A stretch of 33,969 bases of DNA from a virus: the IMG/VR virus record IMGVR_UViG_3300012001_000026, positions 1 through 33,969 of that record. The stretch is one strand, 5' to 3'. Each line of letters starts with the position of its first letter. The first letter of the stretch is position 1. The notes beneath the pieces are model-generated. The model had not been told where the DNA came from, did not search any database, and was given only the letters and a program-made list of their open reading frames with translations. Made by a program: the position numbers and the translations under genes. Of the stretch, positions 12,662 to 18,949 are shown piece by piece.

Positions 12662-12811
12662 ATGGAGCGCCTAACGATCACTATGCCGCCGGAGGTAAGG
12701 CGCGAGATGGAGCGCCTCCGGGTTGCACTCGAGAAGGAGACTGGGCTGACAATCTCGTTGTCCAGCATCATCGTCGCGGCATGCCGCAAGTATGTAGGGA
12801 GTGGAAAATGA
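12662..12811 (+). CDS. Ribbon-helix-helix (CopG/Arc-type) DNA-binding protein (49 aa)
   Basis: MERLTITMPPEVRREMERLR is the classical RHH beginning: a short strand with alternating residues, MPPE, then helix A. ETGLTISLSSIIVAACRKY is helix B with the S-x-S-x-I-V/I turn. RHH proteins dimerise and bind operators through the strand pair, so this is a likely repressor of phage promoters. Candidate targets are the inverted and direct repeats of the divergent control region, which is inference. It overlaps the next gene by ATGA. Confidence 0.8.
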   Translation: MERLTITMPPEVRREMERLRVALEKETGLTISLSSIIVAACRKYVGSGK

Positions 12812-13179
12812 CTACTGGTCAGAAGATCTATGGTAACCGCGGGGCCTTCCGTGGCTACCTGTGCGTGGACTTTGCCGGCGATATCGAGGAGGCGATGGAG
12901 TTCGCCGCGGCGAACGACCTCCGCTCGCGCCACTACGCTCGAGAGCCGGCGAAGTACAATCCCCACAATGGCTGCGTCATCCTCAACGTCGGGTGGACGA
13001 GCGTCGCCAACAAGAGGGAGCTGATGAGGAAGCTGGACTCCCTCGGCTGGGACAAGGGCTCCGTCATGGACGTCAAGACCCTCACCCAGGTCTACGGCCG
13101 CGGCGAGTGGTCCCTGCGATGGGGGAAGGGCTGGCAGCACCGCGGCAAGCAGCTGACGCAGGATCCTCCCAATGACTGA
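12808..13179 (+). CDS. Hypothetical protein (123 aa)
   Basis: ATG 12808 overlaps the RHH gene stop. The product has GNRGAFRGYLCVDFAGDIEE, AMEFAAANDLRSRHYARE, a mid-region CVILNVGWTSVANKRELMRK and an aromatic, basic tail (WSLRWGKGWQHRGKQ). Alternating hydrophobic strands and helices suggest a soluble alpha/beta protein. No family recognised. Last clear gene of this operon; the frameshifted membrane-protein remnant at 13172 begins inside its 3' end. Confidence 0.7.
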   Translation: MTTGQKIYGNRGAFRGYLCVDFAGDIEEAMEFAAANDLRSRHYAREPAKYNPHNGCVILNVGWTSVANKRELMRKLDSLGWDKGSVMDVKTLTQVYGRGEWSLRWGKGWQHRGKQLTQDPPND

Positions 13180-13271
13180 CCGGACCCGGGACTGGACGAT
13201 CGTCGCCTCCGCGGCGATCACGGCCCTGTGGATCCGGCCTCGTCGCGCTCGCCGTCGCCCTCCTGAGATGA
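13172..13271 (+). pseudogene. Possible small membrane protein with a frame break
   Basis: ATG 13172 opens MTDRTRDWTIVASAAITALW, and from about 13232 a neighbouring frame continues GLVALAVALLR to TGA 13269-13271. Joined by dropping one base near 13230, the two give a ~32-residue protein with one membrane span, a sensible small holin-like or inhibitor protein. As sequenced, the first frame instead runs through the terminator. It may be a sequence error or a decayed gene. Confidence 0.3.
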
Positions 13272-13278
13272 TGAAGAA

Positions 13279-13302
13279 GGCCGCCGGATCGCTCCGGCGG
13301 CC
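13279..13302. terminator. Bidirectional terminator between convergent units
   Basis: A 10-bp perfect stem, GGCCGCCGGA (13279-13288) with TCCGGCGGCC (13293-13302), has a 4-base loop. The minus-strand RNA loop is GCGA, a GNRA tetraloop, followed by TTCTTC; the plus-strand side is followed by TCGCTCTCTTTC. It separates the 12187-13179 operon from the 13584-13348 gene. Confidence 0.65.
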
Positions 13303-13347
13303 TCGCTCTCTTTCTCCCAAAACCTTTTTGTTTGGCTGCTGCGCGGT

Positions 13348-13584
13348 TTAGGAGAACGCAGCCTCTCGAGTGACAGGGCGCTCACGCACCGTTCTACCCT
13401 CGCCGCGCATCTTCGAGGCATAGTGACGGACGGAGGCAGGACTCGTCTGGGACGAGAAGGTGCGGCGAGCATCCCGGGCGATCTCCGCGTACGGCCTCTT
13501 CGTCCGGGCCAGGAGGGCCTCGACGAACACGTGGATAGTCTTGGCGCCGTTCCCGATGGGGCGGTTCTTCTTGTGGTTGGACAT
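13348..13584 (-). CDS. 'LRWY'-family protein F (78 aa), single-gene unit
   Basis: ATG 13584 follows AAGGAG; an upstream in-frame ATG (13626) lies in the leader. The N-terminus is basic (SNHKKNRPIGNGAKTI). The module reads IHVFVEALLARTKRPYAEIA, RRTFSSQTSP, ASVRHYASKMRGEGRTVRER, with W-Y replaced by H-Y. The gene is alone between its own promoter/operator candidate and a terminator, so this copy is separately controlled. Function unknown. Confidence 0.75.
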   Translation of the reverse strand: MSNHKKNRPIGNGAKTIHVFVEALLARTKRPYAEIARDARRTFSSQTSPASVRHYASKMRGEGRTVRERPVTREAAFS

Positions 13585-13655
13585 GGTAGACTCCTTTGCT
13601 CTGGTTTGCGACAGTTCAGATGGCACGTCCGATTGTCACGAGGGTTAATGCTCAG

Positions 13656-13690
13656 AACTGATCACAGTTCCCCCTCATTCACCGTCTCAA
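13656..13690 (-). promoter_or_regulatory. Candidate promoter with overlapping operator-like palindrome
   Basis: On the minus strand TTGAGA (13690-13685), 18 bases, TGTGAT (13666-13661). The spacer contains GAGGGGGAACT, resembling the GGAGGGGGACT core of the divergent promoter blocks. AACTG-ATCA-CAGTT (13656-13669) forms an inverted repeat overlapping the -10 site. It lies between the late terminator and the 13584 gene. Confidence 0.45.
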
Positions 13691-13698
13691 TATAGCAC

Positions 13699-13730
13699 GA
13701 GGGGGACGCCATTTACATGGCGTCCCCCTC
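13699..13730 (-). terminator. Terminator-like hairpin ending the late operon
   Basis: A 14-bp perfect stem (13699-13712 with 13717-13730; GAGGGGGACGCCAT / ATGGCGTCCCCCTC) with a 4-base loop, read GTAA (GNRA) on the minus strand. No good T-run follows, but it sits 40 bases after the stop of the last late gene and before the next promoter. Confidence 0.6.
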
Positions 13731-13769
13731 TAAATGCTTGGGTACGGTTAGCGAAGTTTACGCGGCGGA

Positions 13770-15248
13770 TCAGCCACGCCAGCGGCCATTCCACTTGGTG
13801 ATGATGCTCCGCATGCCGTTCGGATAGGTCACTATGTCCGAGTGGGACCACGTGCTCGGCCCCTTGTTGTACTTCATGTCCAGCTTGCCGGAGACGCCGG
13901 ACTGGTAGGCGCCGTTGAAGATCCCGGCCTGGTGCTTGTCCGCGGTGTTCGACCGGCGTCCCATCTTGGAGAAGCCGCGGAGGTTGCCCTTCGAGCCGTT
14001 GACGCCGAGGTGGCCGTGCATGCCGCCCTCGATGCCGCCGTGTTCGTCCGGGCAGAGGATGAAGGACTCGTCGTCGTGCAGGAACTGGACGCTCTTGGGG
14101 CAGCCGCCGTGCTGCTTGAGGAGCCACTCGATGGACAGGAACTGCTTGTCCTGCTTCTCGGCGTGCGTCAGCCAGGCCAGGTTGCCCTGGTGCCAGAGCA
14201 CGAGGTTCGCGGTGTCGCGGTCGCGGACGCAGTCCATCGACTGCAGCCAGCGCTCGAAGGCGTCGTCGTGGTTGCTCTTGACGGCGATCGACCGGCACCA
14301 GTCGCGGCTCGAGTAGGCCAGGAACTCGCCGGTGGTCCGCGCCTCCTGCTCGATGCTGTCCATGTTCTCGACGCGGCGCTCGAACATCCGGTGCGGGTTC
14401 ATCCGCTCGTGGTGGTTGCGGACGTACATGTCGAAGACGTCGTGGAAGAACTGGTACTTCGGCTGGAGCGTGTCGAGCATGCCGCCCGAGCCCCAGCTGA
14501 TCCGCTCGATCTCGGGGTCCATCTTGGCGGCGTGGATGTCGCCCCAGGTGATCGCCTCGACCGGGTTGTTCGTGGTCACCGCGCCGGCCGCGACGCGCAC
14601 GTCCAGGTCGTGGATGACGCCCTGCTCGTCCGCCTGCACCTGCCGGACGAAGAACGCGCCGTCCTCGCTGACCTCCACGAGCAGGCCGCCGTAGCAGTGG
14701 TGTGGCTCGGCCGTCTGCCCGGCCTTCTTCTGGAGGTAGTTGCGCTTGGTCACGGTGCCCGTCGTGTACATGAGCTTCGTGCCCTCGTTCTTGCCGGAGG
14801 CGACGGACACGAGCTGCATCTTGGCGTGCGGGTAGATGGCCGAGGAGCGCCCGGTGTGGAGCTCGAGGCCCGTGAGCGGGTTGACCGCGGTCGGCAGGAT
14901 GTTCGTCCCGGCGCAGAACACCAGGGCCTTGCCGAGCTTGATCTGGTCGACGACCAGGTACTCGCGCACCTCCTCGGGCCACCAGGTCTTCTCGAAGTCC
15001 GACTTCTGGACGGATCCGGGGGTCACCTCGCCCGACAGGGACCAGAGGTGCTTGTGGTATGTGAAGGGCGCGACGATCAGGCGGGCGTCGTAGTGGACGC
15101 ACAGGGCCTGGATGTTGTCCCACGCCGCCTTGAAGACGGAGGTGTTGTTCTGGGCTGACGTGAGGAAGAACCGCTTCACGCCGGGCGAGGGCCCTGTGAT
15201 CTGACGGGGCTTGGGGGTGCGTACTCGTCCGACTTGCTGCTTGGTCAT
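13770..15248 (-). CDS. T5 A1-like metallophosphoesterase (492 aa)
   Basis: ATG 15248 follows AGAGGA. The N-terminus has FFLTSAQNNTSVFKAAWDNI, as in T5 A1-type proteins, then the calcineurin-type metal motifs in order: WGDIHAAKMD (D237, H239), FFHDVFDM (H269, D270, D273), VKSNHDDAFERWL (N326, H327, D328), LLKQHGG, and GMHGHLGVNG near 440. In T5 the pre-early A1 protein is needed for host DNA breakdown and shut-off. Here the gene is the last of the late/lysis unit, 2 bases after the preceding stop, so timing may differ. The fold is well supported; the role is inferred. Confidence 0.7.
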   Translation of the reverse strand: MTKQQVGRVRTPKPRQITGPSPGVKRFFLTSAQNNTSVFKAAWDNIQALCVHYDARLIVAPFTYHKHLWSLSGEVTPGSVQKSDFEKTWWPEEVREYLVVDQIKLGKALVFCAGTNILPTAVNPLTGLELHTGRSSAIYPHAKMQLVSVASGKNEGTKLMYTTGTVTKRNYLQKKAGQTAEPHHCYGGLLVEVSEDGAFFVRQVQADEQGVIHDLDVRVAAGAVTTNNPVEAITWGDIHAAKMDPEIERISWGSGGMLDTLQPKYQFFHDVFDMYVRNHHERMNPHRMFERRVENMDSIEQEARTTGEFLAYSSRDWCRSIAVKSNHDDAFERWLQSMDCVRDRDTANLVLWHQGNLAWLTHAEKQDKQFLSIEWLLKQHGGCPKSVQFLHDDESFILCPDEHGGIEGGMHGHLGVNGSKGNLRGFSKMGRRSNTADKHQAGIFNGAYQSGVSGKLDMKYNKGPSTWSHSDIVTYPNGMRSIITKWNGRWRG

Positions 15249-15250
15249 TG

Positions 15251-15664
15251 CTATCCTCTGAAGTGTGTGATCCACCAGTCCTTCGTTAGCAGGACGATGA
15301 GCCCTAGGGAGCCCACCACGGCCCACCTTATGAGCGACCGCAGCCCGGTGTCCGTGATCTTCTCGCTGTTCAGGCGCCAGCGACGCATGAAGGCCAGGTC
15401 GGCGATGAAGTCGCCATCGTCCATGAGCCTCCGCAGGGTGCGCAGCCGGGCGAAGTCCTGCTGGGCCGAGAGCGGGTTGGCGGTGTCGATGCCGAGGCCC
15501 TTGAGCGTCGCGTCGACCGCGCGCTGGGCCACGCCGGCCATCATGGCCTCGACCGCGTCGTGGCTGGGGTGCTCCGTCCGGTCGCCCAGGCTCAGCCTGG
15601 CGCCGGACTGGGCGATCTGCTCGGCCTGGCGCTCGCGGCCATCGTCACCCGTCGGGTGCTTCAC
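15251..15664 (-). CDS. C-terminally membrane-anchored lysis-cassette protein (137 aa)
   Basis: GTG 15664 overlaps the stop of the holin-like gene (GTGA). The cytosolic part is helical (EAMMAGVAQRAVDATLKGLG, FARLRTLRRLMDDGDFIADL) and a single C-terminal span (AVVGSLGLIVLLTKDWWI) ends six residues before the stop. Tail-anchored topology and position suggest an accessory to holin or a spanin-like role, but no lipobox or coiled-coil spanin pattern is visible. Confidence 0.65.
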   Translation of the reverse strand: MKHPTGDDGRERQAEQIAQSGARLSLGDRTEHPSHDAVEAMMAGVAQRAVDATLKGLGIDTANPLSAQQDFARLRTLRRLMDDGDFIADLAFMRRWRLNSEKITDTGLRSLIRWAVVGSLGLIVLLTKDWWITHFRG

Positions 15665-16053
15665 GACCGGATGCCCCTGATGATCTGGGCCACGTTCTCG
15701 GCGCCGCGCTTCATGAAGTAGAAGGACACGATGATGTTGCACCAGACGTCGACGTTGCCCTTGATGGGACCGGTCGACCCGAGGCCGAGGACGGTGTCCC
15801 ACACGACGCACTTGGCGAAGTAGGCCAGCCACACGTAGAAGGCCAGCTTCTCCGGTTCCCAGGGGTGGCCGATCTGCGCGATCTTGAGCCGCGCCATGGA
15901 CTGGATCTCGACGGTCTGCGCGGCGATCTCCTTGCCGGCCAGGTCGGCCGCGGTCTGCTTGTCCGTGGTGGTGGCGGTCAGGTGGAGCTGGTACGCCTGG
16001 ACGAGGCCCTTGATGACCGGGCCGCCGATGAAACTGATGATCGAAAGCCACAT
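15661..16053 (-). CDS. Holin-like membrane protein (130 aa)
   Basis: Hydrophobic segments at residues ~1-17 (MWLSIISFIGGPVIKGL), ~72-91 (FYVWLAYFAKCVVWDTVLGL) and ~105-115 (WCNIIVSFYFMKRG), separated by a polar helix. The arrangement and the YFMKRGAENVAQII end resemble three-span phage holins. It would permeabilise the inner membrane to release or activate the endolysin encoded three genes earlier. Starts at ATG 16053; ends in a GTGA overlap. Confidence 0.65.
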   Translation of the reverse strand: MWLSIISFIGGPVIKGLVQAYQLHLTATTTDKQTAADLAGKEIAAQTVEIQSMARLKIAQIGHPWEPEKLAFYVWLAYFAKCVVWDTVLGLGSTGPIKGNVDVWCNIIVSFYFMKRGAENVAQIIRGIRS

Positions 16054-16056
16054 GGC

Positions 16057-16350
16057 TCAGTGCTCCGTCGGCTGGTTGCATTCGTCCACGGGGTCGTCGC
16101 CGTCCTTGTGGCGCATGAAGCGGGGGCGTCCGGTCGTCACGAAGCGCAGGGTCGCGAAGACGATTGGCATGAACACCATGATCTTCGAGGCCTTGTCGTC
16201 GCCGAGGATGTAGTCGAGCGCGGGCTTGACGTTCACGACGTCGAGGTAGTCGGCCACGCCGAGCAGGAGGAATATCGCGGAGACGCCGAGGGTCTTGAGC
16301 CCGTCGACGGCGTTCGTCACATCATTCCAGAGCTGGCGCAGCCGATCCAT
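16057..16350 (-). CDS. Small two-span membrane protein (97 aa)
   Basis: ATG 16350 behind AAAGGTG. An N-terminal amphipathic part (MDRLRQLWNDVTNAVDG) is followed by spans at ~20-39 (LGVSAIFLLLGVADYLDVV) and ~57-71 (IMVFMPIVFATLRFV), then a charged, His-containing tail. Located between endolysin and holin-like genes; a second holin or antiholin is possible. No family recognised. Confidence 0.65.
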   Translation of the reverse strand: MDRLRQLWNDVTNAVDGLKTLGVSAIFLLLGVADYLDVVNVKPALDYILGDDKASKIMVFMPIVFATLRFVTTGRPRFMRHKDGDDPVDECNQPTEH

Positions 16351-16352
16351 CT

Positions 16353-16508
16353 TTACACCTTTGCCTTGACGTCGGCCGCCACCTTGGCGGCCTCGGTCTT
16401 CGCGGCGGTCTCGGCCTTCGAGAAGAGGGCGGAGAAGCCTGCCTTGACCTTGTTTGAGAACCCGACGCCGAGGCCGAATGCCACGATGCCTATAGTGAGC
16501 GTTACCAT
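16353..16508 (-). CDS. Small Ala/Lys-rich protein with N-terminal hydrophobic segment (51 aa)
   Basis: ATG 16508 lies 6 bases after a near-perfect AAGGAGG site, one of the strongest in the window. The product MVTLTIGIVAFGLGVGFSNK starts with a short hydrophobic Gly-rich helix and continues as an Ala/Lys helix (ETAAKTEAAKVAADVKAKV). It lies 9 bases after the endolysin stop. A lysis accessory is likely; function unknown. Confidence 0.65.
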   Translation of the reverse strand: MVTLTIGIVAFGLGVGFSNKVKAGFSALFSKAETAAKTEAAKVAADVKAKV

Positions 16509-16517
16509 GAGACCTCC

Positions 16518-17486
16518 TTAGGGGACCTGACGACCGATGAGCCGGTTGACGCGGGCCATGATCTCGTCCCGGTAGCGATAGAGCAGGTATACGCCGAGAC
16601 CCAGCACTGCGACACCCGTGAGGCCGACGATCCCGAAGGCCAACTTTGCCCCAACGGTCTTCCAGGCGACGGCGGCGGAAACGCCAGCAGAAGCAACGCC
16701 CTTGGCCCCGGTGGCGGTGTTCTTACGGGCGGCCAGGTCCCTGCGGATCGCGCTGCTGGTCGCCGGCCCGATCACGCCGTCGACGTTCAGCTGGTTGTGG
16801 GACTTCTGGAAGGCCACGACCGCGGCCTCGTCGTCGGCGCCGAAGGTTCCCGGGGTGGAACCGCACTTGAAGCCGAGCTTCTTGAGCCACCCCTGCGCCT
16901 CCGTGACCTCGGGGCCGGTGTCGTGCAGGCCGATCATCCCGGGACCGGGCCGCGTGACGGGGGTTCCGACCAACGGGCCCGATCCGTCCTCGTTGCGGGT
17001 GATGACGGTCGGCGTGTGATCGTTGCCCTCGACGCCGTAGTCGCCGCTCTCGATCATGGACCACTCGCGCTTGCGGCGGCGGGTCAGGCCCGCGAGCACG
17101 CTGCCGCCGGCCTTGTTCCACGACATGATGCTGAGCCTGGCCCCCGCCATGTCCTTCGCGTTGACGAGGCGCGGCCAGGTGGCCCGCCCGATCGCCCCGG
17201 TGTTGAAGTGGAAGCTGTCCCCCGCGTCGAACTGGGGCTGCGTGCAGTCGGGCAGGGCCCTCCGCACGGCGGGCTCGTAGTTGTCGGCGAGCGACTTGTC
17301 GAGCTCGGTGTCCGCCTCCGCCTGGGTGATGGTCAGGCCCGCCTGGACCTTCCAGGGGATGTTCTTGTCCATGTTGGTGATGCCGAAGCCGATCGTCCAG
17401 ACGCCGACGCTGTCCCTGTAGGCCCGGAGGGAGCATCCCTCGAAGGCCTTGATGACGTTCCTTCCCTTGCCGCTGATCGTTAGCAT
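16518..17486 (-). CDS. Endolysin: GH24 lysozyme + peptidoglycan-binding domain + C-terminal membrane span
   Basis: 322 residues from ATG 17486 (AAGGAA upstream). The catalytic triad E16-D25-T31 in KAFEGCSLRAYRDSVGVWTI has exactly the T4 lysozyme spacing (9 and 6). Residues ~195-255 are a PG_binding_1 repeat (VTEAQGWLKKLGF, AVVAFQKSHNQLNVDGVIGP). Residues ~282-304 (LAFGIVGLTGVAVLGLGVYL) form a membrane helix followed by a basic tail. There is no N-terminal signal. The lysozyme cleaves MurNAc-GlcNAc bonds. A C-terminal anchor behind a cell-wall-binding domain is unusual. Confidence 0.85.
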   Translation of the reverse strand: MLTISGKGRNVIKAFEGCSLRAYRDSVGVWTIGFGITNMDKNIPWKVQAGLTITQAEADTELDKSLADNYEPAVRRALPDCTQPQFDAGDSFHFNTGAIGRATWPRLVNAKDMAGARLSIMSWNKAGGSVLAGLTRRRKREWSMIESGDYGVEGNDHTPTVITRNEDGSGPLVGTPVTRPGPGMIGLHDTGPEVTEAQGWLKKLGFKCGSTPGTFGADDEAAVVAFQKSHNQLNVDGVIGPATSSAIRRDLAARKNTATGAKGVASAGVSAAVAWKTVGAKLAFGIVGLTGVAVLGLGVYLLYRYRDEIMARVNRLIGRQVP

Positions 17487-17502
17487 GGTCCGTTCCTTTG
17501 TC

Positions 17503-18240
17503 CTACTGGATTATGATGATGACCGGCTGCTTGCTCGAGCCGCCGCCTCCGCCGCCGCCCGCCGCCACGATCGCGTCCACGATCATGCCCCAGTCGGCCC
17601 TCGCCACGGTGAAGGTCTCTGCTACACTGGACTGGGCAGACGCCACTACCTCGTACGCCGCCTCCATCCATGACCAGTCGGTGCCACCGCTGTTCTGCGG
17701 GAACTCAATCTCCGTGAACCCGGTTGGCGGCCCGGCCGTTGCAGTGCCCGCATTGGAGTTGCTCCACACGGCGAGTAGCATGGTGTTCGTGGCGGTGGTG
17801 GATACGCCGGAGGCCGAGGGCGTTGTGTTGGTGCCCGTCACGTCGCTGTTCGTCTTCGGCAGTGACGCGTTCGCGTCCCACGGCGTGGAGGTGTTCGCCC
17901 CGTTCACACCGAAGGCGAGGATCGAGCCGTTGTCCACGGCCGCGCTGAGCGTGGCCGTGATCGTCACCGCGCTCAGTGCCGTTGGCGCATGGGCCCACCA
18001 TATCTCCAGGAACTGCGGGTTGGTGTGCCTGCCGCCGGTGATCTGTAGCCGCTGGCGGAGCGCCCAGGTCAGGCCGCTGCCGTCGGCCACGGAGGAGACC
18101 TGGAAGGCCCCCGCGGTGGTCTTCTCCCCGGCCACCATCAGGACGACGACGTCGTCCGTCAGCGAGGTCGTCAGCGCGACGGTGCCCGAGCTGACGCCGC
18201 TGTAGGTGTTCTTGTTGTGTCCGTCGAGGGCGAGCGTCAT
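17503..18240 (-). CDS. Distal tail / fibre-associated structural protein (245 aa)
   Basis: ATG 18240 behind AGGTAGG. Ser/Thr/Gly/Ala-rich, almost all beta: ALTTSLTDDVVVLMVAG, EIWWAHAPTALSAVTITATL, NTMLLAVWSNSNAGTA. The composition and alternating strands suggest a jelly-roll-like virion domain. It ends in a poly-Gly run and KQPVIIIIQ. Last structural gene before the lysis cassette, where receptor-binding or distal tail proteins are usual. No family assigned. Confidence 0.65.
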   Translation of the reverse strand: MTLALDGHNKNTYSGVSSGTVALTTSLTDDVVVLMVAGEKTTAGAFQVSSVADGSGLTWALRQRLQITGGRHTNPQFLEIWWAHAPTALSAVTITATLSAAVDNGSILAFGVNGANTSTPWDANASLPKTNSDVTGTNTTPSASGVSTTATNTMLLAVWSNSNAGTATAGPPTGFTEIEFPQNSGGTDWSWMEAAYEVVASAQSSVAETFTVARADWGMIVDAIVAAGGGGGGGSSKQPVIIIIQ

Positions 18241-18241
18241 C

Positions 18242-18949
18242 CTACCTGTGTCCCAGGAAGCTGATGGAGACGTCGGCGAGGGTGGCGTCCGCCGCGGCCG
18301 GCGCCACGATCGTGATGACGTCGTTGACCGCGAAGGTCACGGCGGCCGCGAACGTGAAGGTCGCGGTCGCGGAGGCCGTGAACACGATCGTCCCGATGGA
18401 CACGCCGTTCCGATTGATCGTGAGGGTGGCAGTACCCGTCGAGGCCACGCCCGCGGTGGCCACCGAACCGGTCAGGCTGATCGGGAGGGTGAAGGCGCGC
18501 ACGACGTTGAACCTGAGACACAGCTGGCTCGCCGTGAGGACGCCGGGTGCGAAGACCGCGAGGTCGTTGGCCGGGTTGGCCACGGCCGAGAGCTGGAAGG
18601 ACAGCAGTCCGTTCGCGGTCCCGTCGGTGTAGATCATGGTCGCCGCAGCAGCGGCGAGCGCCACCGTGGTTGTCCCCACCGTCACGCTGATCGAGTTGGT
18701 ACCGTCGTTGGTCAGGAACACGAGGCGCTTGATGGCCGGGAGCGTGAGCGTCATGCCGACGCCGGTCGGCGTCACGCTGAAGCGTATCGCCGAGCGGTAC
18801 TGCGCGGCGGTCAGCGCGACGCTGGCGGTCAGGTTGACCACCAGGATCTCGGTGATGGCCGCGTCCATCGCGCCCACCGCGTCGTTGACCGTGGTCTCCG
18901 GGGTGGCCTGCCCGCCCACGAGGGCGGGTGCGTTGAGGTTAGCTGACAT
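18242..18949 (-). CDS. Distal tail / fibre-like structural protein (235 aa)
   Basis: ATG 18949, overlapping the tail tip gene by 11 bases. MSANLNAPALVGGQATPETT then DAAITEILVVNLTASVALTA: the N-terminus resembles phage tail/fibre proteins with an adaptor-like helix. The rest is Thr/Ala/Val-rich beta sandwich (SISVTVGTTTVALAAAA; FTASATATFTFAAAVTFAV). No catalytic motif. Likely virion-exposed. Confidence 0.65.
   Translation of the reverse strand: MSANLNAPALVGGQATPETTVNDAVGAMDAAITEILVVNLTASVALTAAQYRSAIRFSVTPTGVGMTLTLPAIKRLVFLTNDGTNSISVTVGTTTVALAAAAATMIYTDGTANGLLSFQLSAVANPANDLAVFAPGVLTASQLCLRFNVVRAFTLPISLTGSVATAGVASTGTATLTINRNGVSIGTIVFTASATATFTFAAAVTFAVNDVITIVAPAAADATLADVSISFLGHR

Noticed and set aside
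13842-15158. Plus-strand open frame (438 codons) opposite the A1-like gene
   Set aside because: Shadow of a real minus gene with complete metallophosphoesterase motifs; composition is Val/Leu/Arg/His-biased.
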